Origin: Minicystis rosea
GTDB lineage: Bacteria; Myxococcota_A; Polyangia; Polyangiales; Polyangiaceae
DNA: 64,000 nucleotides
NCBI GenBank assembly: GCA_001931535.1
Contig: CP016211.1
Span: 13,779,501-13,843,500, forward strand
Direction: 5' to 3'
Below, piece after piece: positions 1-7,286 of the stretch. A program made the position numbers and the translations under genes. The notes below the pieces were generated by a model that worked only from the letters and a program-made list of their open reading frames with translations, made no database searches and was not told where the DNA came from. The stretch's first letter is position 1; each line of letters opens with the position of its first letter.

Positions 1-58
1 TGGGCGCCTCATGCGAGCTGCGTTTATGGGCAGCATCGTTGTCGTCGAGACCATGGAA

Positions 59-95
59 CTCGACCGCCCGCCGGTGAGGCCGGCGGGCGGTCGAG
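59..95 (-). terminator. Strong hairpin downstream of the PilZ gene
   Basis: A perfect 16-bp inverted repeat (arms 59-74 and 80-95, five-base loop) lies 47 bases past the stop of the minus-strand PilZ gene. Its strength and position fit a transcription terminator, but no run of T follows it on the minus strand, so Rho-independent function is inferred. I see no gene in bases 1-58. Confidence 0.5.
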
Positions 96-141
96 GAGCC
101 TTGCTCGGTGGGAGGGGCGCGGAGCCCGCTCCTGAGACCAC

Positions 142-2058
142 TCAATCGTGGCGCTTCTTCTTCTTGCCGCCTTCCTTCTTCTTCTTGGCGACCTTTCCGT
201 GCTCGGTCTTGGCGATGGCGATCTCGAGCTTGTCGCCCTTCACGCGCGCCTGGTAGCTCGGCACGTCGTCCTTGAATTGCACGCTCACCTCGGCGCCGTG
301 GGAGGTGTTGACCACGTTGACCGACGCGAGGCGCTTGTCCTTGCGCGAGAGGTCCGATGCGGACGAGACGGAGCGACGGCCGGGGATGCTGATGGTGAAG
401 CCCTGCGCGCCGGCCGCGCCGGAGATGCGCTCGACCGCGCCATCCATCTTGAGCTTGATCACGACGGGGTGCTTGCCGACGCTGCCCTGGCCCCACTCCT
501 TGAGGATCGGGCCGTTGGCCGCAGCGGCGCCGGTGCTCGGGCCGTCGTCGTCGTCGTTCGCGCCGGGCGCGTCCGGTCCGGGCAATGCCGCGCCCGTGCC
601 CGGCGCCGACGAGGCTTGCGCGCTGGGCACGGGTGCAGGAGCGAGCGGCTCGGTGGTCGAGAGCGGCGTGGTGCCGAAGAGCGGCACGTTGGCGACGGGC
701 GTGCCCGTGCCGGCCGCGGCGACGGGCGCCTCGGCGGTCGACGAGGGCAGCGCCGCCGCGGCTTGCGTGCCTTCGTTGGTGGCGTGCCCGCGGCCCGCGA
801 TGAGGCGCGTGACGGCGAAGATGGCGAGCACCGCGAGGAGGCCGAGGCCACCGCCGAGCGCAGCGGCGCGGCGGTTCGTGGGCGGACGCGGCGCCTCGTC
901 GTCCTCGCTCATGGCTTCGTCGCGCACGAGGCGGCGGCCGTCGGACGTGAGCGCGCCTCCCGGCGGCGGCGCGGTCGTGCGGCGCGGCGCGGTCGCCTTC
1001 TTCGCCTCCGTGCGCGCGGAGCGGCGGCGCTCGATGAGCGCGAGCATCCCGTTCATCGCGCCCTTGGCGCGCACGCTCATGCCCGTGATCGCCGGGCCGA
1101 GCTTGCCGGCTACCGCGCGTCCCGCGTTCGCGGCGCGCGCGCCGAAGCTCGGTCCGTCGGCCTTGTCGTCGCCGTCGTGATCACCGTCGTGCTCCGCATC
1201 GGCGGCATGCGCTTCGGCTTCGTCGGCCGGCGGCGGCTGGCTGCGGCGCGCGGTCTTGGGCGCGGGCTCGCCGTCGTCCTTGGCCGCGCCCGCGAGCGGC
1301 GGGACGGACTTGGCGGCGCGGCGCGTGGCCGGCGCGGTCTCCGAGACGCGCGTCTTCTCCGGCTTCTTCGCGGGCACGGTCGCGGCCGCGGCGGCCTTGT
1401 CGCCGGGGCGATCGTAGCGAAGCGTGACCACGAGCTGCGGCACGTTGGTCGCGGGATCGACGTCGACCTTCACGCCGTCGATGAGCGCCTCGCGCTTCGC
1501 ACCGGCCTCGACGTCCTCGAGCGAGAGCGAGCGACCGACCTTGAGGAACTCGAGGTTCGAGCCGACCTCGACCTCGCGCGCCGCGGACTCGCGCACGCGC
1601 GCCTTCATCGGCGAGCCGAGGCCCTCGATGTGCAGGCGGACGCGCGAGCCGCGCGGCACGACGGGCTCGTCGGAGGAGGAAGTGGTGGTGCTCGTCTCTG
1701 CGGGCGGGCCCGCGATCGACGCGCACATGGCGCGCACCGCGTCCTCGGAGGCGGCGTCGAGACCGGTGAAGCGCAGGCCGAACTCGCCGCCCTTCGCCTC
1801 CTCGTTGCGCCAGATGACCTCGCCCTCGACCACGACCTCGTGGCCCATGCCGTCGAAGCGGCACACCAGCTTGTCGCCGATGTCAGGCAGGTACGCCGTG
1901 CGCAGGCGCATTCCGTCGGGCGACACGTCGACCGACTCGGCCTCGAAGCCGCCGCCGGTGTTCTCGCCCACGGCGACGAGCGCCTCGAAATGGACCCGCT
2001 GACCGCCGCCCGCGCGGCGATCCTTGGCGTCGTTTCCCTCTGCGCCTCGCATGCTCAT
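142..2058 (-). CDS. PilZ-domain membrane protein with C-terminal AMIN-like domain
   Basis: A 638-aa protein with a PilZ-type N-terminal domain (about residues 10-110, DVSPDG giving the D/NxSxxG c-di-GMP motif). The arginine-rich RxxxR part is imperfect. A second PilZ/YcgR-like stretch follows (about 135-225), then a long Ala/Pro/charged linker, one membrane segment (about 396-419) and a periplasmic beta domain near 526-613 resembling AMIN, a family that binds cell-wall or secretin components. The tail is Lys-rich. Topology would put PilZ in the cytoplasm and the AMIN-like part in the periplasm, linking c-di-GMP to the envelope (inference). The ATG at 2058 is preferred because GGAGGAG sits six bases before it; in-frame ATG 2064 and TTG 2073 overlap that ribosome site. 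No operon partner is visible. Confidence 0.8.
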   Translation of the reverse strand: MSMRGAEGNDAKDRRAGGGQRVHFEALVAVGENTGGGFEAESVDVSPDGMRLRTAYLPDIGDKLVCRFDGMGHEVVVEGEVIWRNEEAKGGEFGLRFTGLDAASEDAVRAMCASIAGPPAETSTTTSSSDEPVVPRGSRVRLHIEGLGSPMKARVRESAAREVEVGSNLEFLKVGRSLSLEDVEAGAKREALIDGVKVDVDPATNVPQLVVTLRYDRPGDKAAAAATVPAKKPEKTRVSETAPATRRAAKSVPPLAGAAKDDGEPAPKTARRSQPPPADEAEAHAADAEHDGDHDGDDKADGPSFGARAANAGRAVAGKLGPAITGMSVRAKGAMNGMLALIERRRSARTEAKKATAPRRTTAPPPGGALTSDGRRLVRDEAMSEDDEAPRPPTNRRAAALGGGLGLLAVLAIFAVTRLIAGRGHATNEGTQAAAALPSSTAEAPVAAAGTGTPVANVPLFGTTPLSTTEPLAPAPVPSAQASSAPGTGAALPGPDAPGANDDDDGPSTGAAAANGPILKEWGQGSVGKHPVVIKLKMDGAVERISGAAGAQGFTISIPGRRSVSSASDLSRKDKRLASVNVVNTSHGAEVSVQFKDDVPSYQARVKGDKLEIAIAKTEHGKVAKKKKEGGKKKKRHD

Positions 2059-2243
2059 AGCCATCTCCTCCAAGCAGACCGGGGCTCGTGACGTGCAGCC
2101 CCCGCGGATCGCGCCTTCACGGATCCGGCGTGACCCTCCGCTCGGCAGTACGGGAGCTCGGTCCCTCCGGCCAACTTTTGCGCCGGCGCCATTTCGCGTG
2201 CGCTCGCTTTCGCAGAGGCCCGAGGCGTGACAAGCTTCATGCG

Positions 2244-2591
2244 ATGAGCGAAGGCTCGCCTGCGCCGCCGAAAAAGACCGAGGACGTGGTCTTCGTCCAC
2301 AGCCCCACCGAGGGAGGCGATGGCTACCGCGTCATTCGCAAGCGCGACGACGCGATCGAGATCGGCGAGATGCGCGCGGTGCAGGAGGGGCGCCCGCTCC
2401 AAGGCGAGCTCGTGCGCCTGTCGCCGCGCGAAGGCCAAGAGCGCCTGTTCGATGTCGAGGTGCTGGTCTCGCGCGAGGATCTCGGTCAGGGCCGAGACCG
2501 ATCGGGCCCGGCGCAGGTCGCGACGGACGCGTACCGGGCGAACTGGGAGGCGATCTTCGGCGCTCGCGAAGAGCCCGGGCTGCCCAACTGA
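2244..2591 (+). CDS. Small conserved hypothetical protein
   Basis: A soluble protein of 115 aa, acidic and charged, with no signal peptide or membrane segment. The middle (about residues 14-70) alternates charged and hydrophobic residues and looks like a small beta fold; the C-terminus (YRANWEAIFG) is aromatic. I do not recognise the family. ATG 2244 is taken because the open frame upstream of it has a different, Arg-rich character. The gene is divergent from the PilZ gene and is followed by a perfect palindrome, so it is probably transcribed alone. Confidence 0.65.
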   Translation: MSEGSPAPPKKTEDVVFVHSPTEGGDGYRVIRKRDDAIEIGEMRAVQEGRPLQGELVRLSPREGQERLFDVEVLVSREDLGQGRDRSGPAQVATDAYRANWEAIFGAREEPGLPN

Positions 2592-2621
2592 CGCCGGCCC
2601 CGCACGCCGTCGGCCTGCGGT

Positions 2622-2655
2622 GCGCGAGATCGTTTGAGGTCAAACGATCTCGCGC
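2622..2655. terminator. Perfect 16-bp palindrome (terminator or operator)
   Basis: Arms GCGCGAGATCGTTTGA (2622-2637) and its exact complement (2640-2655) are separated by two bases. It lies 31 bases after the stop at 2591 and 46 bases before the next GTG. A near-continuous palindrome without a T-run could be a terminator for the small gene or a binding site controlling the membrane-protein gene downstream. Confidence 0.45.
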
Positions 2656-2700
2656 CGCACCCTCGAGGACATGCCTGATCGGATCTGACACTCTTGTCGA

Positions 2701-4071
2701 GTGGACAGCGAGGCCGAGCCGGGAGATGGTCTCGGCATGGGGGCGCCTCCCGTCAGCTTCGCGAGCGCCGCGATCACGATCGGTCGGGGGGAGCGTGTTC
2801 GGCTTGTCGGTCTCCGCGTCGCGGCGATCCTCTTCGTGCTGATCGCGATCGCGGCGGCCACGACGGAGTGGCTCACCTACTTCGGTGCGACGGGGCTGTT
2901 GCTGAAAGCGGGCACGGGGCTTCTCGTGGCGGGCGCGCTCGCGGTCGCGATCGGCGGCGCCATGCGCGGCAAGGCGAGGGCAGGATCGATCTCGCTCGCC
3001 GATGGCATGCTCCTGGTTCGTCGTGGCCGAGAGGAGCGCTCGTGGAGCGTCGACGATCTCAGGCAGGGGTGCCTCGTGCATCCCGACGGCATCCTGCTCT
3101 GCACGAAGGACGGTCACGAGATCTTCGCGAGGCTCGGTCGCTCGGAGAGTGAGGCGCTGCTCGAGGGCGCCGGCCTCTCCGCGGCCGCTCGCGTGGTCAA
3201 GCTCCCGATCGCGAGCGCGGCGTCGCAACGCCGTGGGCTGTCCGTGCTCGCCGCGGCGGGTCTGGCCGTGCTCGCCCCGCTGGTGGTGCTCATCAGCCTC
3301 CTCGGCATGATGGGCGCGATCTGCATGCTCACGTGGGCTCGCGGGGATCTCTTCAGACTGAAGACTTTGCTGGTGTTGGGGATCCTGGGAGGGCTCTCCA
3401 CGCTACTGACGATCGCCGCGCGCTTCCTGCACCGCTTCCTCCGCCCGGGAGAGGTCGTCGTCGGCACGGATGGAATCCTGGTGCGCGAGCCGTCGCGACA
3501 ACGGTTCTTCGCGCACGACTCCATCGTCGGCGTGGAGCGCCACGGCTCGGGGGTGAAGCTCCGCTTGGCCGCGGGGGGCTCTCGGCTCTTGTCGGTGCGC
3601 GCCGCGAGGCTCGGCCCCTTGCCGAACAGCGATGCGCCCACCGGCGATGCGCGCGTCGACCGTGATCTGGAGGCGCGGGCAACGCTGCTCCAGCGCATCG
3701 TGGACGCGCGCGCCGTCGGGGGCGGGAGCGCCGGATCGCGGGCATCTGAGCTGTTGGAGCGCCGTGGCCAATCTCTCGCGCGCTGGCGTGAGGGCCTGCG
3801 CGCGTTGCTGAAGCGCGAGTCGAGCTATCGCGACGGCGTCGTCTTGCACGAGGAGCTCATCGCGATCGTGGATGACCCGCGCGCCTCGAGCACGCTGCGC
3901 GTCGCTGCAGCCACCGCGCTGTCGAGCGCGGATGATGCCGAGGTCCGGAGGCGTGTGCGCGTCGCGACGGAGGCGTGCGCCGACGTCGAGCTGCGCGCGG
4001 CGTTGGAGCAGGCGGCGGAGGGAGAGATCGAGGCGAAGCTCCTCGCGCGGATCGACGCGAAGGAGCGCTGA
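2701..4071 (+). CDS. Multi-pass membrane protein with PH-like soluble parts
   Basis: A 456-aa protein (455-450 range depending on start). Two hydrophobic segments lie near residues 38-60 and 63-85, and three more near 178-245. Between and after them are two soluble beta-rich stretches (about 95-160 and 250-300, the second starting EVVVGTDGILVRE) that resemble bacterial PH-like domains of the YdbS/bPH type; this is a pattern match, not a certain assignment. The C-terminal 110 residues are helical and charged. GTG 2701 is the longest start; ATG 2737, preceded by GGGAGA, is a credible alternative. Function unknown. Confidence 0.65.
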   Translation: MDSEAEPGDGLGMGAPPVSFASAAITIGRGERVRLVGLRVAAILFVLIAIAAATTEWLTYFGATGLLLKAGTGLLVAGALAVAIGGAMRGKARAGSISLADGMLLVRRGREERSWSVDDLRQGCLVHPDGILLCTKDGHEIFARLGRSESEALLEGAGLSAAARVVKLPIASAASQRRGLSVLAAAGLAVLAPLVVLISLLGMMGAICMLTWARGDLFRLKTLLVLGILGGLSTLLTIAARFLHRFLRPGEVVVGTDGILVREPSRQRFFAHDSIVGVERHGSGVKLRLAAGGSRLLSVRAARLGPLPNSDAPTGDARVDRDLEARATLLQRIVDARAVGGGSAGSRASELLERRGQSLARWREGLRALLKRESSYRDGVVLHEELIAIVDDPRASSTLRVAAATALSSADDAEVRRRVRVATEACADVELRAALEQAAEGEIEAKLLARIDAKER

Positions 4072-4113
4072 GCGGGCTGCGTTCGAGGGCGCGGCCGTCG
4101 CAAAGCGCCGACG

Positions 4114-4959
4114 TCACACCTCGTCGACGATCGCGCGGCTGACTTGCTCGAGCGACTCGCCGGCGGTCTCCACGCCGCGGAGGGCGGCGTCGTCGAGGCT
4201 CGCCTCCGCAGCCTTCGCGGCGCCCGCGGCGGTGTAGGCGCGCGAGAGGGCGGCCACGTGCTCGCCGATGCGCTCGTCGACGCGCTTCAGCACGGCATCG
4301 GCGGGCGAGCCGCCCTTCTTCGCCATCGCGGGTGATCGCGAGAGCCGCACGCGTGCCTCGGTGAGGCGAAGGAGGGCCTCCCAGGTGCCGCGTGCGTGGC
4401 GGGCCGTCTTCTTGTCGAGCAGCTCGTCGTCGACCATGCGCCGCAGCTCGGCGGCTTCGCGCAGCGATGCGGAGGCGGATCCATCGATGTCGGCCGCGGC
4501 GCCGTCGAGCGCGTGCGCCAGCGGATCGTCGGCGTCCACGAGCAAGGGGAGCGCGAGGAGCACGGCCGCGACGGTGACGGCGACGGCGCGCACCGAGGGC
4601 GTGGCGACGGCGAAGGACATGGAGAGCGAGCCTGCGAGCGCGCCGCTCACCAGCGCGGCGCCGACGTGCAGGAGGCGCGCGCTCTGGCTTCGCACCCGAA
4701 GCGATCGCTCCGCGAAGCAGAGCGCGGCGAGCGCAGCCCCGGCGACGGCGGCGGATGAAGACATGAGCATCCCGGAGGCGAACGCGCCGAGGGCGCCGCC
4801 CGCGACGGCGAGCGACGATCGGGTGCCGCTGGCGGCGAGCGCCACGGCGATGGCGAGCGCCACCAGCGCGATGGATCCAGCGACGGGGCCGAGCCGCGGC
4901 GTGAACGGCGCGAGGCCGAAACAGAGACCGGCGGCGATGAGGAAGGCGAGCTTTTTCAC
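4114..4959 (-). CDS. Membrane protein, partner of the VWA gene
   Basis: A 281-aa protein whose first 165 residues are a chain of hydrophobic Ala/Leu/Val segments (about five or six membrane spans); the last 115 residues are a charged helical domain with no span. The GTG start at 4959 has a strong ribosome site (CGGAGG, five bases upstream). It follows the VWA gene by 15 bases on the same strand, so the two almost certainly form an operon, and the membrane protein may hold or work with the VWA protein. Family not recognised. Confidence 0.65.
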   Translation of the reverse strand: MKKLAFLIAAGLCFGLAPFTPRLGPVAGSIALVALAIAVALAASGTRSSLAVAGGALGAFASGMLMSSSAAVAGAALAALCFAERSLRVRSQSARLLHVGAALVSGALAGSLSMSFAVATPSVRAVAVTVAAVLLALPLLVDADDPLAHALDGAAADIDGSASASLREAAELRRMVDDELLDKKTARHARGTWEALLRLTEARVRLSRSPAMAKKGGSPADAVLKRVDERIGEHVAALSRAYTAAGAAKAAEASLDDAALRGVETAGESLEQVSRAIVDEV

Positions 4960-4974
4960 GAGGGCCTCCGAGGG

Positions 4975-6405
4975 TCAGTACGCGGCGTTGCGACCGAGGT
5001 TGCTGAAGTCCTTCTCCGCGCTGGATTTGGCGTGGGCGGCCGCGCGCGGGCTCGGTTTCTCGGCGAACACGCGCTTGCTCTCGTCGTAGGCGCGTGCTTG
5101 CGCCGCGAGCGCGGGTGCGGCCGCGGGCGCCGCCGTGGCGGCCGCTTGCAGCTCGTGCATGTTGCGATCGACGAGCGCCTGCGCGCGCGCGGTGTCGCCG
5201 CGGGCGTAGGCCTCTGCGGCCTCGATCTGCCGTGCCGAGGCCAGCACGCTCGTGGCGTTGGCCAGCACGGCGCCGTCGCGTCCCTCGTCGACGGCGAGCG
5301 CGTCGTCGCTCCCGCGCAGCGCGAGCCCGGCGAAGCGCGCCGACGTGGCGTCGCCGAAGGTCGCCGTCCATGCAACCGCGCCTTCGAGCGTGCGGGTCTC
5401 GCCGAGCGGCATGTCCGTGTCGAGCTCCACGATGATCCGGCGCTCGTCACCCGCGAAGAGCGAGCCAGCGGCGATCACGAGCTCGCGGCCCTCCATGCGC
5501 CCGGTCGCGCCGATCGCCTGTACGAAGCGCATGCCCGCGGGGAGCTCCACGCGCGCGGTCACGTTCTGCGCCATGGTGGTCGCGGTCTCGTGGAGCTCGC
5601 GCTTGAGGAAGGTCGCGAGCGCCGAAGCATCATTGACGAAGGCGAAGTTGCCATGGCCCGCGACGGCGACGCCCCCCATGTAGGCCTCGTTGAAGTCGAG
5701 CCCGATGCCCATCGACGAGATGGTCACCCCGCGCTCCGCCGCGTCGCGCGCGATCTGCTCGGCGGCGGCCCGGCTCGAGTCGATGCCGTCGCTCGCGAGC
5801 ACGACGCGCTTCACCCGGCCTGCGCCGGCGATGTTGAGCGCCGCGAGGCCCTGCGTGAGCGCGGGAGGGATGTTGGTCCCGCCGCTCGCGGCGATGGCGT
5901 TGATGCGCGCGATGAGCGACTCGCGCACCAGGCCTACCTTGGCGAGCGGCTGCACCATCTCGGTCTCGCTCGCGTACCGCACGAAGGCGATCTCGTCGTC
6001 GTCGCGCATCTCGCGGATCATCTGAATGGCCGATTGCTTGGCCTGATCGATCTTCTCTCCGCCCATCGATCCGGAGGTGTCGAGCACGATGGCCATCGAC
6101 AGCGGGGCGCGCTCCACGCGCTTGCCGGCGGCGTCGGCCTTGAGATCGATCTCGGCGAAGATGCGCTGGTTCGAGCGCGCGAGCACCTTCGTGTGGCTCA
6201 GCGCGATGCGGCCCGAGACGCCCGGCCCGTGGAACGTCGAGGCGTTCGATCCACCGGCGAGCGTCACGTGCGTGTCGGGCCCGACCCTCGGCGTCGCGCC
6301 TGCGGGCGCGCGCGCCAGCACCAAGCCTCCCGTGGAGAGGACGACCATGCTGACGGCGAGGCCGCGGCGGACGCGAGGGTGACGGAACCATGCATCGATG
6401 GACAT
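4975..6405 (-). CDS. Exported von Willebrand factor A domain protein
   Basis: A 476-aa protein with an N-terminal hydrophobic signal or anchor (residues 14-32), a beta domain, and a VWA domain starting near residue 103 with an intact metal site DTSGS (109-113). The later VWA Thr and Asp regions (SGGTNIPPAL, ASDGID) are also present. A beta-sandwich and an Ala-rich helical tail follow. VWA domains bind protein partners through a divalent metal; the location is periplasm or cell surface. ATG 6405 is chosen because GGGAGG lies just upstream and a hydrophobic export signal follows; the frame stays open to 6480. It is a paralog of the VWA lipoprotein at 35622-37079 and leads an operon with the membrane protein at 4114. 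Confidence 0.8.
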   Translation of the reverse strand: MSIDAWFRHPRVRRGLAVSMVVLSTGGLVLARAPAGATPRVGPDTHVTLAGGSNASTFHGPGVSGRIALSHTKVLARSNQRIFAEIDLKADAAGKRVERAPLSMAIVLDTSGSMGGEKIDQAKQSAIQMIREMRDDDEIAFVRYASETEMVQPLAKVGLVRESLIARINAIAASGGTNIPPALTQGLAALNIAGAGRVKRVVLASDGIDSSRAAAEQIARDAAERGVTISSMGIGLDFNEAYMGGVAVAGHGNFAFVNDASALATFLKRELHETATTMAQNVTARVELPAGMRFVQAIGATGRMEGRELVIAAGSLFAGDERRIIVELDTDMPLGETRTLEGAVAWTATFGDATSARFAGLALRGSDDALAVDEGRDGAVLANATSVLASARQIEAAEAYARGDTARAQALVDRNMHELQAAATAAPAAAPALAAQARAYDESKRVFAEKPSPRAAAHAKSSAEKDFSNLGRNAAY

Positions 6406-6597
6406 GAAGAGCCTCCCAGGATTGCGACGGACCACGCCCTCGACGCCGCCTGCGAGAGCAGGGCGCCTACGTCCGCGCATCGACCGAGCCTCCGACGTGC
6501 GGCCGAGCGAATGGATCTACGCATCGATCCCGCGGCGCCGGTGAGCCCCCTCGTCTGGTGCGGGACGACCGCGACCTGCTGGGCTAAAGAGCGGCCC

Positions 6598-7029
6598 ATG
6601 TCTCAGGTCTCTCCCGCGCCGCGTGACGAGTCTGCTCTCTGCCTCGCGTGCGGGCTCTGCTGTGCCGGCGCCTTCTACGACCTCGTCCCGCTCGACCCGG
6701 ACGAGCTCGAGCACGCGGAGCGCCTGCGCCTGCCGCTCTTCGATCGCGAGCCGCTGCTCAGCTTCCGTCTGCCTTGTCCTCGCCTCGACGGGACCGCCTG
6801 CACCATCTACACGGAGCGCCCGCGCGAGTGCGCCCGCTTCGCCTGCGAGCTCCTCAAGGCCTATCGCCACGGCGAGGTCGAGCTCGACGTGGCCATCGAG
6901 CGCGCCGGCATCGCGCGCACCGCGTTCACCGCGGTCACCGAGCTGCGCGCCGGCGATCCTCACGATCCGGCGCTCACCGCCGCGAAAAAAGAGCTCTCCA
7001 CGGTGCGCCGTCGCTGGTTCGATCCCTGA
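6598..7029 (+). CDS. YkgJ-family cysteine-cluster protein
   Basis: A 143-aa soluble protein with the family signature CLACGLCC: Cys 15, 18, 21 and 22, followed by Cys 60, 68, 78 and 83. Eight conserved Cys of this spacing define the YkgJ/UPF0153 zinc- or iron-chelating cluster family (Pfam CxxCxxCC), whose exact role is not settled. ATG 6598 begins the conserved part directly; the much longer upstream open frame is antisense to the VWA gene. It is divergent from that gene and convergent with the Cys-rich repeat gene. The 257 bases after it hold nothing I recognise. Confidence 0.85.
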   Translation: MSQVSPAPRDESALCLACGLCCAGAFYDLVPLDPDELEHAERLRLPLFDREPLLSFRLPCPRLDGTACTIYTERPRECARFACELLKAYRHGEVELDVAIERAGIARTAFTAVTELRAGDPHDPALTAAKKELSTVRRRWFDP

Positions 7030-7286
7030 GGATCGCGCGAGCTCGCGCGCCGAGCGACGGTGATCCTTCGCTTCATCGAGCGATGGAGCACCGCCGTTGC
7101 GAAGCGCGCCGCTCGAGTTGATGAGCGTGGTCGACGCGCATCGATCGCGCGACATCACGCGCTCGATGTCGACGTCATCGCGTTGCTACGCGAGCCGCTG
7201 CGGGAAGCTCTGAAGGGTGTGGGGAAGGGAGAGGTCGCGCCTCACGCCGCGCAGGTCGGGGCGTGAGGCGCGTCGCGCGGGAGAGA

